Below, in pieces: positions 8,583 through 19,000 of a DNA stretch of 64,000 nt. A model generated the notes under the pieces. The model made no database searches. It saw nothing but the letters and a program-made list of their open reading frames with translations, and was not told where the DNA came from. Source of the stretch: Grimontia hollisae CIP 101886. Its GTDB lineage: Bacteria; Pseudomonadota; Gammaproteobacteria; Enterobacterales; Vibrionaceae. Both the position numbers and the translations under genes were made by a program. How positions within the stretch are numbered: position 1 is the stretch's first letter; each line of letters starts with the position of its first letter. Where the stretch lies: contig NZ_ADAQ01000010.1 in assembly GCF_000176515.1 (NCBI RefSeq), forward strand, positions 248,001 to 312,000. The letters are read 5' to 3'.

Positions 8583-9611
8583 ATGATCAGACAGCTGAAA
8601 TGCGCCATGTTGGCCGCCGTCTGCTTCACCATATTTTCTGTCTGTGCCGAAAGCGTGAAAGAACCGATTGTCTGGCGCTTTGGTCTGGAAGAAATTGAAG
8701 GTTCGGTACAGGATATTTATGCACAGGAGTTTAAACGCCGTATTGAGGAAAAGTCAGAAGGTAGCGTCCTGGTGGACATTTATTCCTACGGCATGTTGGG
8801 CGAATCTGAAGATCTCACGGCACTGACTGCGCTGGGCACCCTGCAATTGACTCATGCTTCTGTCGGCATCATCGGCAACCTAGTGCCGGAAATGCAGGTT
8901 TTTAACATTCCCTATATATACTCTCACGACGACGCACTCAATCAGTCAGTGATAGCCAGTAATCCTGTTGTGTATGACGTCATTGGCAATGCCCTTAGCG
9001 ATCAGGGTCTGCACCTGATAACGCTTTACCTTGAAGGCGATATGGTGTGGTCTACCAACTGGGAAGTCGTCAGTCCAGATGATTTTAAAGGTTTCCGTAT
9101 GCGGGTGATGAACTCACCACTACTGATTGAATCATTCCGGCTTTACGGTGCAGATACCCAAATTCTTCCCTACTCCCAAGTCTATGGTGCACTTCTGACA
9201 AGGATTATAGATGGGCAAACGAATCCCGTTTTCTCGATTGAAGAAATGAAGTTCTATGAAGTGACGGATTACATGATTTGGCCTGGCGGGCATAAATTCA
9301 CCACGTCAGTCATTGCCAATCAGCAGTGGTATTTATCGTTATCACCGGCGCACAAATCCCTTCTTCGTGAAACCGTTAACGAGCTGACCCGCTATATCTT
9401 TGAGCAACAAATGGCCCTGAATAAAGCACAGCTGACAAAGATAAAGTTATTCAAACCCCACATGACCTTTATTACGCTCACCCGCAATCAGCAAAACGCC
9501 TTTAAGAAACTGGCATCCCCCCTTCGCGAGCGCTATATCGAACTGACAGGGAAACAGGGAGAACGTCTCTTAAATGCGCTCGATGACGCTTTTGGACATA
9601 AACAACAATAA
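8583..9611 (+). CDS. TRAP-type solute-binding protein, DctP family
   Basis: A 342-residue periplasmic protein. A signal peptide covers about residues 1-22, with cleavage near CAES. The DctP fold follows: a WRFGLEE strand, a GMLGESEDL ligand loop and the FRMRVMNSPL segment (about residues 175-184), whose Arg normally binds the substrate carboxylate. DctP proteins feed organic acids to a DctQM membrane unit. No dctQ or dctM lies nearby, so it either serves a transporter elsewhere or works with a sensor. GAGGG lies directly before the ATG. The substrate cannot be told from sequence. Confidence 0.8.
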   Translation: MIRQLKCAMLAAVCFTIFSVCAESVKEPIVWRFGLEEIEGSVQDIYAQEFKRRIEEKSEGSVLVDIYSYGMLGESEDLTALTALGTLQLTHASVGIIGNLVPEMQVFNIPYIYSHDDALNQSVIASNPVVYDVIGNALSDQGLHLITLYLEGDMVWSTNWEVVSPDDFKGFRMRVMNSPLLIESFRLYGADTQILPYSQVYGALLTRIIDGQTNPVFSIEEMKFYEVTDYMIWPGGHKFTTSVIANQQWYLSLSPAHKSLLRETVNELTRYIFEQQMALNKAQLTKIKLFKPHMTFITLTRNQQNAFKKLASPLRERYIELTGKQGERLLNALDDAFGHKQQ

Positions 9612-9743
9612 GAGAAAGATATCACTCTCTTACCGTTTCTTTACGCTATCATCCAACGTATTGGAAATCGGTGATAACGATTGATACCCAAGCAACCTGA
9701 AAATGCAGGATTCAGCGAGTTTGACCGGCAGGAAAAAAACCTG

Positions 9744-10340
9744 ATGCTTATCGAGACTAAACGTAAAAGAAAAAAAGCCTGTTTAACATCCTTATTCTTT
9801 CTACTGTTTTTTTCCGCTATCTCTGTTCAAAATGTTTATGCTTTCGGCAAAAAAACACCGCATTTTGTCGACACATTGAAACTACATGGCTATATCGATA
9901 ACTACGGTAACATCCGATTAAACAACACTCATTTCACTGAACTTCCAGAATCACTTGAAGTTAAAGGTTTTTTGGACATTGAAGGCAGCATGATAGCGCG
10001 CTTACCGGACACGCTTTCAGTGAAAAGTTATGTCAATGCGTCGCACACACCATTAACCCGGTTTCCCAATATTACTGTCGGCGGGTACATCAATCTCACC
10101 GGTTCAAACGTCATGGTGCTACCGGGAGGGTTTCAGGTAAAAGGCGATTTAAGCTTAGTGGATACCCCAATCAAGTCACTGCCCCGCAGGTTAACGGTTC
10201 AGGGAAATCTCTATCTGGGTAACACTCAGCTGGATGCACTGCCACCGGACCTGAAGGTTGGCGGTGACCTCTATCTTCGGGGGACAAACATCAAAGACGT
10301 CCCCGAAACGGTACGTGTGGGTGGAAGGATCTATCGCTAA
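9744..10340 (+). CDS. Exported leucine-rich-repeat protein
   Basis: A 198-residue protein with a strongly basic N-terminus, a hydrophobic stretch and a VYA cleavage site, so it is exported. The mature part is almost entirely seven tandem repeats of about 20 residues with the pattern LPxxLxVxGxLxLxxTxI, from about residue 70 to the end. This is like the short bacterial LPx leucine-rich repeats and predicts a curved solenoid for binding. A TTG codon at 9681 would extend the frame by 21 residues, but AGGAA ahead of the ATG at 9744 and the normal signal peptide there favour the later start. It lies between a binding protein and a chemoreceptor; its partner is unknown. Confidence 0.7.
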   Translation: MLIETKRKRKKACLTSLFFLLFFSAISVQNVYAFGKKTPHFVDTLKLHGYIDNYGNIRLNNTHFTELPESLEVKGFLDIEGSMIARLPDTLSVKSYVNASHTPLTRFPNITVGGYINLTGSNVMVLPGGFQVKGDLSLVDTPIKSLPRRLTVQGNLYLGNTQLDALPPDLKVGGDLYLRGTNIKDVPETVRVGGRIYR

Positions 10341-10558
10341 TCCCAACACCTGTCAGGGATTACGCCGCCCGTTTGAGCTGGGCAAACTGTCCAGAATGAA
10401 GTTTACGCTGCAGCCAGCCCATAGCGGTAGCACACACGGCCACGTCTCTAAACGCACAACAAATAGCCAACATAAGCCACAAATATATGAATGATTTCTT
10501 GTTAACCCTTCACTCGCCTCTACACTTTTAGACAGCAAGTCTACAGGGGTCTATCAAT

Positions 10559-12556
10559 ATGTTCAGTGTGATAAAAAACTTAAAAATCAGCCAGAAGCTG
10601 ATTTTGTTATCAGGTCTGCCTCTACTGCTCGTCATTCTTTTTGGTATTCAAGAAGTCATATCAAGTCGAGAAGGGGTAAAAGCCAGCCTACAAACCCAAG
10701 AAGCCATGGAAGCTTTCCGACTTTTAGATAATGTCGCCCATAATTTTGCTGTAGAACGTGGATTAACAGCAGGCTTTCTTGGCTCAAAAGGTGACGCAGG
10801 GATGTATGACAAACTTAAGGCGCAACGTAACAACGCCGACGACGCTCAGCGGAAACTCACCGCGTTTACACCTGAACACATTGACACAGTCCTATGGCGC
10901 CAAGCCACCGCAGAAGTGATCTCGATATTGCAAGGCAAACAAGCCATGAGACAGCAGGTTGACACTCTCAAACCTGCAAATTCCCCATTCAACTATTATT
11001 CAGACCTAAACAAACACGCCATCATCGCCGCATCGATTATCGCCTCCCAGGCTGCTGATCCCAGTGTTGCCCAAGAGCTCAATGCACTGCTTTCACTGAT
11101 CACCATGAAAGAAAAAGCCGGGCAATCACGGGGAGCCCTGAATGGTATCTGGGCACGAAAAAGTGCCACCCTGGATGGGTATGCGCGCGTACAAAATTAC
11201 ATTGATGAATTTAATTACTCCTCTTTTGCTGTGCAGTCGGTTCTTTCAGGACAGAATGCGAGCAATTTTGAGGCGTTGGCAGGAATGTCAGCCTGGAGAA
11301 AAATCAAAGGGATAGAGCAACGCTTTTTATCGCAAAAAGGCAACCTGAACGCGCTGGAAGGGCCTTCTCCTCAAGAATGGTTTCCTCTCGCCACCCAGCG
11401 CATTGCCTCGTTGAACAAACTCAAAAACGAGATGATTGATGTCCTTCAGGCGAAGCTGAAAACTGACGCAGACAATGCAGCAACAATAAATACGGTTGTT
11501 GTGACTTCACTGGTGGTGGTCGTGCTGTTTATTGTGGCCCTTTCCTACCTCAGTGTTTCCAGCATCAATTCCCGGGTGAAAACGCTTGGAGACAACCTAA
11601 AGCGCATTGTTGAACATAAGGACCTTGTCCAATCCACGTATGACGGCGGCAACGACGAAATTGCTGTCATTGAAAAGCACATAGACAAATTCATCGTGAA
11701 TATGCGTCAGCTGCTGAATGATGCGGCGAAGCTGGCTATGGATGCCGACAACGCCTTGGCGCGTTTGGCGGAAATCGCTCAAAAAGATGTGGACATGGCC
11801 CGTCAAACCTCATCACGCTGTGAAACACTGGCTGCCGCGATGACTGAAATGTCACAGAGCAGTGAAGAAGTCGCCCGATACGCCCAAGAAGTCGAAAATG
11901 CAACGGAGGCAGCTCGGGATTTCACTCACCAAGCCGTAGGATCAGGGGAGAGGTCTTCAAGTACCACCGGTGAATTGATCGCCAGCATTGACACCACTTT
12001 CCGTATGATGGAAGAGCTGCAAAAACAAACCACCAATGTAAAAGAAATCCTCGACAACATTACTGGCATTTCAGAGCAAACGAATCTTCTTGCGTTGAAC
12101 GCTGCCATAGAGGCCGCACGGGCGGGAGAAATGGGACGCGGGTTTGCAGTGGTTGCTGACGAAGTTCGCAATCTGGCGCAACGCAGCAAACAGTCCACAG
12201 AGGAAATTGCCGGTATGCTGGATGATATTCGTAAAAACACGGAATCGTCATTTTCCAATATGCAACAAAGCCGTGATGTCAGTTATCAAACCCAGGAGGC
12301 TGTTGATACATCAAAGGTCTCTTTGGTGCAGCTGGGTGAAAATATTGATGACATGGCAAACAAAAATGCGGACATTGCAGAAGCAGCCCGCCAGCAGGCT
12401 CAGACGGTTTCCAGTGTATCGAGTGAGCTCGAGCAGCTGGTCGGTATTTCTTTTGAATCGAGAGATGGCTCTCAGTCTATTGAACTTGATTTGAGATCAC
12501 TGAGGGAGAAAATGCACAGCCTCTCGACGAACATTTCCCAGTTCAAAACCGCCTGA
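10559..12556 (+). CDS. Methyl-accepting chemotaxis protein with NIT sensor domain
   Basis: A 665-residue chemoreceptor. It has a membrane helix at about 14-34, a periplasmic helical domain of the NIT type ([17 protein letters not shown] near residues 63-79), and a second membrane helix at about 315-338. A HAMP-like linker follows, then the long cytoplasmic coiled coil. The signalling tip is intact: [22 protein letters not shown] and the [10 protein letters not shown] segment. NIT domains sense nitrate and nitrite in some proteins, but the ligand here is not proven. No CheB/CheR-docking pentapeptide is seen at the C-terminus. It is monocistronic with its own terminator. Confidence 0.88.
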   Translation: MFSVIKNLKISQKLILLSGLPLLLVILFGIQEVISSREGVKASLQTQEAMEAFRLLDNVAHNFAVERGLTAGFLGSKGDAGMYDKLKAQRNNADDAQRKLTAFTPEHIDTVLWRQATAEVISILQGKQAMRQQVDTLKPANSPFNYYSDLNKHAIIAASIIASQAADPSVAQELNALLSLITMKEKAGQSRGALNGIWARKSATLDGYARVQNYIDEFNYSSFAVQSVLSGQNASNFEALAGMSAWRKIKGIEQRFLSQKGNLNALEGPSPQEWFPLATQRIASLNKLKNEMIDVLQAKLKTDADNAATINTVVVTSLVVVVLFIVALSYLSVSSINSRVKTLGDNLKRIVEHKDLVQSTYDGGNDEIAVIEKHIDKFIVNMRQLLNDAAKLAMDADNALARLAEIAQKDVDMARQTSSRCETLAAAMTEMSQSSEEVARYAQEVENATEAARDFTHQAVGSGERSSSTTGELIASIDTTFRMMEELQKQTTNVKEILDNITGISEQTNLLALNAAIEAARAGEMGRGFAVVADEVRNLAQRSKQSTEEIAGMLDDIRKNTESSFSNMQQSRDVSYQTQEAVDTSKVSLVQLGENIDDMANKNADIAEAARQQAQTVSSVSSELEQLVGISFESRDGSQSIELDLRSLREKMHSLSTNISQFKTA

Positions 12557-12572
12557 ATACCAGAAAAACCTG

Positions 12573-12606
12573 AAAAATGCCGACACCGTAAGCGTCGGCA
12601 TTTTTG
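12573..12606 (+). terminator. Rho-independent terminator of the chemoreceptor gene
   Basis: AAAATGCCGAC pairs with GTCGGCATTTT around a short loop and is followed by T residues, 17 bases after the stop codon. Confidence 0.85.
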
Positions 12607-12709
12607 TCTGCAAACCTCTATTCCGGTTATCGACAACAACAGGTGACAGCATTAAGGTTATGAAAATGCATCGATTATGAAAAACATCGCTTCGACGGTA
12701 GGAAACCCC

Positions 12710-14170
12710 ATGTCACACATCGATTTCAGGAAGAAAGTCAGTCTCGCACGCCCCCACCCTTACGGTTCGGATTTACAACGGGCGCTGGAAAGCGATCGCG
12801 GGCGCATCATTAACTCCGCCCCGATCCGGCGCCTCCAGCAAAAAACGCAAGTTTTTCCCCTGGAACGAAACTCTGCGGTACGCAGCCGGCTTACTCATTC
12901 GATGGAAGTCCAACAGGTGGGCCGTTTTATCGTTCACTCCATCTACGATCGTCTTTCGCCCCAAGACAAAGAGGCATTTGGTCTTAGCGAGTTAGAGCGC
13001 GCCATTGAGTCTCTGGTTGAAATCGCCTGCCTGATGCATGACATGGGCAACCCGCCTTTTGGGCACTGCGGTGAAGACGCGATCAACCGTTGGTTCAAAA
13101 AAAACCTGAGTCAACTCGAACCAATGAAACAGTTGGCAAGCCAGTTGCCTGAATCGACAATAAACCCGATTATCCATGAACTTTGTCATTTTGACGGGAA
13201 CGCCCAAGCGATCCGGCTAGTACATTCACTGCACCGCTTTAATCTCACCTACAGCCAGTCAGCCGCTGTGCTGAAATACACCCGACCGGCCACTGAACAA
13301 CATGATGATGTGCCTGAGGACAAGTCCTATCTCACTAAAAAAGTGGGCTATTACATCACCGAAAGCCGCTATGTTTGCGCACTGATGGAAACGCTAGACA
13401 TCCAGAAATACTGTCGCCACCCGCTCAGCTACATCATGGAAGCCGCGGACGATATTTCTTACTGTCTGGCAGATCTAGAAGATGCGGTAGAAAAACGGAT
13501 CCTCTCGCTGGAAACGCTGACCCAACATCTCAAACAAACGTTTATCGAGCTGGAGCCTGACAACCGCCCTATTAAAGGAGAGCTTTGTTTTGGTTCCCTG
13601 CTGGATGACGTTTACCGGCATGCACTGAATGACGAAATCAGCCCCACGCATAAGTTTTTTATTAAACTGCGTGTCGAAATGGTCCATCCTTTGGTGAAAC
13701 ATGCATCAAAACAATTTACCGACAACCTCGAAGCGGTCTATCACGGCAAACTGAACCGGGCACTGATTGAAGATAGCAGCCAGTTTCATGCCTTGGCTAA
13801 GGCTTTGAAGCAGGTCGCTATCAATCATGTTTTTAATGATCCTGAAGTCGAAAACCTTGAGCTTCAGGGGTACAAAATCATTGGCGGTTTGCTCGATGAA
13901 TACCGCCCGTTATTAGATATGGACAAAGAAGCCTTCCAGGAAATTGTAGGCGGTAAAGGACGACGTTACCCGGTCGAGCGCAGACTGTTTAACAAGCTCT
14001 CCCGCAAACATGTGGCAGCCTATGAGGTCGCCCTGAAAGAAGACGCCGCCATTGACAACGCCGGGTTGTGGGAGTTTTACCTGCGCTGCCGTTTACTCCA
14101 GGACTATATTAGCGGCATGACTGATCAATTTGCATTTGATGAATACAAAACCCTGACCGTCAGCGACTAG
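12710..14170 (+). CDS. dgt: Deoxyguanosinetriphosphate triphosphohydrolase (dGTPase)
   Basis: A 486-residue HD-domain enzyme that cuts dGTP to deoxyguanosine and tripolyphosphate, adjusting dNTP pools. The sequence follows E. coli Dgt closely along its whole length: DFRKK at the start, ESDRGRIINS, RRLQQKTQVFPLERN, RLTHSMEVQQVGR with the first metal His, CLMHDMGNPPFGH with the HD pair, and IMEAADDISYC with the third metal Asp. The upstream ATG at 12677 lacks a ribosome site. The ATG at 12710 follows AGGAA and gives the MSHIDFRKK start that aligns with MAQIDFRKK, so it is preferred. It is convergent with the TetR gene, with stop codons 9 bases apart. Confidence 0.93.
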   Translation: MSHIDFRKKVSLARPHPYGSDLQRALESDRGRIINSAPIRRLQQKTQVFPLERNSAVRSRLTHSMEVQQVGRFIVHSIYDRLSPQDKEAFGLSELERAIESLVEIACLMHDMGNPPFGHCGEDAINRWFKKNLSQLEPMKQLASQLPESTINPIIHELCHFDGNAQAIRLVHSLHRFNLTYSQSAAVLKYTRPATEQHDDVPEDKSYLTKKVGYYITESRYVCALMETLDIQKYCRHPLSYIMEAADDISYCLADLEDAVEKRILSLETLTQHLKQTFIELEPDNRPIKGELCFGSLLDDVYRHALNDEISPTHKFFIKLRVEMVHPLVKHASKQFTDNLEAVYHGKLNRALIEDSSQFHALAKALKQVAINHVFNDPEVENLELQGYKIIGGLLDEYRPLLDMDKEAFQEIVGGKGRRYPVERRLFNKLSRKHVAAYEVALKEDAAIDNAGLWEFYLRCRLLQDYISGMTDQFAFDEYKTLTVSD

Positions 14171-14183
14171 GGTCAGACCCTAG
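14167..14183. other. Palindrome spanning both convergent stop codons
   Basis: CTAGGGTcagACCCTAG is a perfect 7+3+7 inverted repeat. It contains the TAG of dgt (14168-14170) on one strand and the TAG of the TetR gene (14180-14182) on the other. No T-run follows, so it is not a standard terminator, though it may slow colliding transcription. Confidence 0.5.
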
Positions 14184-14806
14184 AGCCTTTCCGCCGGATA
14201 ACCATAACCACGCAGAAACAGATCGACACAGGAATACACATAGTTGCGGCGAGTCTTCTCATCCTCGCCAGCATCAAAGCCCAGCATCGCCCAATACACC
14301 GCCCGGCCATGCAGCATCAAAAGCAATTGCATCGCCGCATCAACGGTGTCTTCACACAAGGGTAAATCACCTTTTTCCACCAACTTCTTCAGGTAGCTAC
14401 TCACACGTTCAATGTTGCGGACAGGCCCTTGCTCAAGAAAAATTCGGGCAATTTCAGGATGGGTATCAGATTGCCTGACTGTATTCTGAAAGGTGTTCTT
14501 GGCTTCTTCTCCCAGCAACATGGTTTGGAACAACCAACCATACTCTCTTAATACAACATGAGCATCACGTGATTCGTGTTCCAGATCCATCTCCAACCCC
14601 GCAGAGACACACTTCTCGATAATGCAGGTTTCGAACAACTGATCTTTACTACTGAAGTGGGCGTAAACCGTTTGTTTACTCACATTTGCATGCAGTGCAA
14701 TTGCATCCATAGAGATACCATAGCCCTGCTTTGAAAAAAGCTCGACGGCAGCTGAAAGAATTTGCTGGCGCTTCTGCGCTTTCCGCTGTGAATGGTGTGA
14801 CGCCAT
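14180..14806 (-). CDS. TetR/AcrR repressor of the RND efflux operon
   Basis: A 208-residue regulator. The N-terminal helix-turn-helix spans about residues 8-55 (KRQQILSAAVELF ... IALHANVSKQTVYAHFSSKDQLF), followed by an AefR-like helical ligand domain. The frame is open to an ATG at 14842, but that start lies next to an operator. The ATG at 14806 gives a normal polar TetR leader (MASHHSQRK). The gene is divergent from an RND pump, and two perfect palindromes occupy the gap. This is the classical layout of AcrR/MexZ-type control, with pump substrates as likely inducers. Confidence 0.88.
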   Translation of the reverse strand: MASHHSQRKAQKRQQILSAAVELFSKQGYGISMDAIALHANVSKQTVYAHFSSKDQLFETCIIEKCVSAGLEMDLEHESRDAHVVLREYGWLFQTMLLGEEAKNTFQNTVRQSDTHPEIARIFLEQGPVRNIERVSSYLKKLVEKGDLPLCEDTVDAAMQLLLMLHGRAVYWAMLGFDAGEDEKTRRNYVYSCVDLFLRGYGYPAERL

Positions 14807-14844
14807 AGTGTTCCCATATCGACAATTGCACACAAAAAACACAA

Positions 14845-14869
14845 ATCAAACTGGACAGTCTAGTTTGAT
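14845..14869. promoter_or_regulatory. TetR operator O1 (25-base palindrome)
   Basis: The core is AAACTnGACnGTCnAGTTT, with three more paired bases on each side, so all non-central positions match over 25 bases. It lies 38 bases before the preferred TetR start, well placed to block that promoter. The same GACnGTC centre recurs in O2. Confidence 0.75.
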
Positions 14870-14890
14870 TGATTTATTTTTATTCTAAAT

Positions 14891-14909
14891 AGACTAGACA
14901 GTCCAGTCT
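14891..14909. promoter_or_regulatory. TetR operator O2 (19-base palindrome)
   Basis: AGACTnGACnGTCnAGTCT, a perfect palindrome apart from the n positions. It differs from O1 only in the outer bases. Its centre is 43 bases from that of O1, about four helical turns, which would suit cooperative repression. It lies 39 bases before the efflux adaptor start. Confidence 0.75.
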
Positions 14910-14948
14910 AATCTTTTCTGATCCTAAATGGATAACGAGAAAATTTCC

Positions 14949-16040
14949 ATGCAAAAGTGCATTCTATGGTTTGCGGTTGCTGTAAGCCTCACATTACTGA
15001 CTGCCTGTAACACCAAAACCGAAGAAGTCGTAGACACGCAACCGCAAAAACTGCCTATTGTCAATGTGTTAACGGTCGGTCTCGCTCCCGGTTACCGGGT
15101 TAACCGCGAATATGTTGGCACTGTTCAGGCTGGCCAGAGTGCAAGGCTCGGCTTTGAACTCGGCGGAAAAGTGAATGCGTTATTGGTTGATGTAGGCGAT
15201 ACCGTCGAAAAAGGCCAGCCACTGATCACACTGGATACCCAGCTGTTAAATACCGAAGCACAGCAATTGGCAGCACAGCTTGAACAACTGAATGCCCAAC
15301 TTGATCTGGTGAAAACAAACCTCCAGCGCCAACGTCAGTTAAAGAAAAAAGGCTTCAGTGCCGATGCAGAAACTGACTCTCTGATCAGTCAGCGCGATGC
15401 CCTGCTTGCCAACGTGCGCCAGCTTCAAGCCTCACTGGCTTCCAATAAACTGCGTCAGGAAAAATCCACTATTTACGCGCCTTATGCGGGCAAAATCAGT
15501 GAGCGTTTTGTTTCCCATGGCGACGTCGTAAACATCGGTGCCCCGACCCTGACTCTGCTCGCCGACAAACTGAAAGAAGCGCACATCGGTGTACCTGTCA
15601 GATATCTGCAGTCCCTGGCCAATGAAAAAATGGCTAAAGTACGTGTGGGCAATGACATCTATGATGCCTCACTGCTAAACCCCGGTGCCTCTCTCGACAT
15701 GCGCTCCCGCACTGTCATTCTACGCTATCTCTTGCCCGAAAATGCCAACGCACTTGATGGTCAACTTGCGTACCTCCAATTCGCCTTCGACACGCCCCAC
15801 GAAGGATTTTGGATGCCGCTGACAGGGTTAACCGATGGATTGCGCGGCACATGGAATGTCTATGCTGTCGTGCCCGGAGATAACGATCAGCACTTTGTTT
15901 CACGCCGTTCTGTTCAGGTTCTTTATGCTGACGATAAAAAAGCCTATGTGTCAGGCGCCATTGCCGATGGGGATAACGTCATCATCGATGGTGTGCACCG
16001 CGTGGTCTCCGGCCAGTTTGTAAACCTGTCTTCGGAGTAG
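14949..16040 (+). CDS. RND efflux periplasmic adaptor (membrane fusion lipoprotein)
   Basis: A 363-residue HlyD/AcrA-type adaptor. The lipobox LTAC places the lipidated Cys at position 20. A beta-barrel and lipoyl half (ARLGFELGGKVNALLVDVGDTVEKGQPL) is followed by an alpha-hairpin rich in Gln and Leu (about residues 90-160), then the second lipoyl half (STIYAPYAGKISERF). An ATG at 14928 would add seven residues but lacks a ribosome site; AACGAGA precedes the ATG at 14949. The next gene begins six bases after its stop. The adaptor would link the permease to an outer-membrane channel, probably TolC, as none is encoded here. Confidence 0.88.
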   Translation: MQKCILWFAVAVSLTLLTACNTKTEEVVDTQPQKLPIVNVLTVGLAPGYRVNREYVGTVQAGQSARLGFELGGKVNALLVDVGDTVEKGQPLITLDTQLLNTEAQQLAAQLEQLNAQLDLVKTNLQRQRQLKKKGFSADAETDSLISQRDALLANVRQLQASLASNKLRQEKSTIYAPYAGKISERFVSHGDVVNIGAPTLTLLADKLKEAHIGVPVRYLQSLANEKMAKVRVGNDIYDASLLNPGASLDMRSRTVILRYLLPENANALDGQLAYLQFAFDTPHEGFWMPLTGLTDGLRGTWNVYAVVPGDNDQHFVSRRSVQVLYADDKKAYVSGAIADGDNVIIDGVHRVVSGQFVNLSSE

Positions 16041-16046
16041 CATTTC

Positions 16047-19000
16047 ATGGGGAAGTTACTCACAAATACCCGACTTCTGGTGCTGTTTACTGTCCTGCTT
16101 CTGGTGTCGGGATTTTCCGCACTTTCAACCCTGCCCCGGGCCGAAGACCCAGCCCTGACAAACCGTTGGGGAACCATTACGACAGCTTACCCCGGTGCCA
16201 GCGCAGAACGTGTGGAAGCCCTGATCACAGAAAAGCTGGAAAACGCACTCCAGGCACTGGATGAGATCAAATTGATTGAATCCCAGTCCCGTCCGGGTAT
16301 TTCCGTGATAACCGTCGAGCTGAATGATGAACTGACAGACACCGAACCGGTCTGGTCGAAACTGAGAGACAAACTGGGAGACATCTCACCCCGTTTACCT
16401 TCCGGCGCCTTGCCCCCCGCGTTTGATAATGACCATTCGAACGCTTTTACCTACATTACCGCGCTGCAATGGCGCGGCGATACTGATGCTGACCTCCTCA
16501 TTCTGGGTCGTTATGCAGAAGAACTCGCCAAGCGTTGGCGCAACCTTCCCGGCACAGAGTTTGTAGAAACCCACGGTGCTCCCGATGAAGAAATCCTCGT
16601 CACACTGGATATTGCCTCTGCCAGTGTGCTCGGTCAATCTGCCCTCTCTCTGTCCAATGCGATTTCCGGTGCGGATGCCAAAAGCGCCGCTGGGGAGTTA
16701 CATAACGACAAAAACCGCTTCCAGTTAGAAGTTTCCGGTGAACTGGATTCAGTAGACCGTGTAAAGCGTGTGCCGGTGGCGATGGGTGACAATGGCTTTT
16801 TAGTCAGGCTGGAAGACATCGCCTCTGTCGAAAGATCACAGGCATTACCACAAACACAGATTGCCTTAATTGACAGACAACCTGTGGTGTTGGTGTCAGC
16901 CAGAATGCAGAACACATTCCGTGTCGATCATTGGACAGCCTCGGCAGACAAATTGCTGGATGCATTTCGCGCCGATTTACCGGAAAACATCACCGTTGTG
17001 CCAATCTTCCAACAAGCGGGCTATACCGACACCCGGCTCGCTGAACTCGTAGACAGCCTGCTTCTTGGTTTTGGTCTGGTGTTGATTGTGTTGTTTATTA
17101 CGCTGGGCTTTCGATCAGCCGTTTTGGTGGCACTCTCGCTGCCTATTGCGTCAGCCTTTACGTTGGCAATGATGAGTTTTACCGGCATGCCGATAAACCA
17201 GATGTCTGTCACCGGCTTGATCGTATCACTTGGGATCATGGTTGATAATGCTATCGTCATGGTCGACACCATCCAGCATTACCGCCAACTGGGCGTAAAA
17301 CGTCTGCAATCGGCAATAAACGCCATCAAACACCTTTGGCTGCCCCTGCTGGGTTCCACACTGACGACGATTCTGGCCTTCGCCCCCATTTTCCTGATGC
17401 CGGGTCCAGCGGGCGAGTTCGTCGGCGCCATCGCGATCACCGTCAGTTTCTCCTTGATCGGTTCGTATATTGTCTCGCATTTTCTGGTGTCAGGTTTTGC
17501 GGCCAGGTGGCTACCTTCAGGTAAAGAAAACAAGCACTGGTATCAGGCTGGCCTGACACTTCCCCGGGTAAACCGCGCTTTCCGGGCATCCATCCGCTGG
17601 ACAATCCGCCGACCCTGGCTTGCCATTCCCCTTATATTGGTGGTGCCCGTGTCCGGCTTCTGGGCCGCAGGCCAGTTAACCGAGCAGTTTTTCCCGCCTT
17701 CTGACCGCGACATGTTTGAGATACAGGTATATCTGGCACCGCAGGCCAGCATTCAATCTACTCTGGCAACAACCCGTGATATTGAAGCAATGATGATTCA
17801 GCAAGAAGGGATTGAACAGGTTGGCTGGGTGATTGGGGAAAACTTCCCGTCTTTTTACTACAACATGATGGGGCGCCAGCGCAGTGCGCCAAACTTCGCT
17901 CAGGCCATGGTGAAAACCACGGATTTCCGTACCGCCAATGCCCTGATCCCAATATTGCAGGACACCCTGTCCAGACACTTTCCCCACGCACAAATCCTGG
18001 TCAGGAAACTGGAACAGGGGCCGCCATTCAATGCACCACTGGAGGTACGTGTGTACGGGCCGAATCTCGACCGCCTTCGCGATATCAGTGAAAATATCCG
18101 GTTGCTGATGGCCTCTACGCCCAATGTCATTAATACACGAGAGACCCTACAGCCCGGCACACCGAAAATTCTGGTAGACGTGAACGAAGAAGCCAGCCAG
18201 TTAACCGGTATGTCGCTCAGTGATGTCGCCATGCTTCTGAACGCGTCCATGACGGGCATTGTCCAAGGCAGTGTGCTTGAGGAAACGGAGTCAATCCCGG
18301 TTCGCGTGCGGGTTGATGATGCGTCCCGTACCAGTATCCATGAACTGAATAAACTTCGGCTGCCCCTTGCTGGCAGTGAGGAACAGGCAGATCTGCCAAT
18401 TTCCGCGATTGCTGATCTGAGTATAGTGCCCAGTCGAGGCGCTATTCCGCACCGTAATGGCGAGCGTGTTAACGTGATTGAAGGCTATATCACTGCCGGC
18501 GTATTGCCACAAACTGCGCTGGATGCGTTCACGGCCAAACTCGACAAGGCAGGTTTGCAGCTGCCGCCGGGTTATCGTATCGAATTCGGTGGCGAATCTG
18601 CTGAGCGGAATGATTCGGTTAACCAGTTGCTGGCAAACCTGACTATCGTGATCACCTTGCTTATCGCCGTGGTAGTTGTGTCGTTCAATTCTTTCCGGCT
18701 GAGCGCAATTATTTTTCTGGTCGGCATGCAGGCGGCGGGATTAGGTTTGCTGTCCGTCTGGATGTTCGGCTATCCCTTTGGGTTTACTGTGATTATCGGC
18801 CTGTTAGGTTTAGTAGGGCTGGCAATCAATGCTTCCATCGTTATCCTTGCTGAACTGAAAGCCAGCCCAGAAGCTAAAGCGGGCGATCGGGAAGCCATTA
18901 TCGACGCTGTCAGCAGCTGTGGCCGCCACATTACCTCTACCACTATTACTACCATGGGCGGCTTCCTGCCGCTGATTCTGGCGGGAGGCGGATTCTGGCC

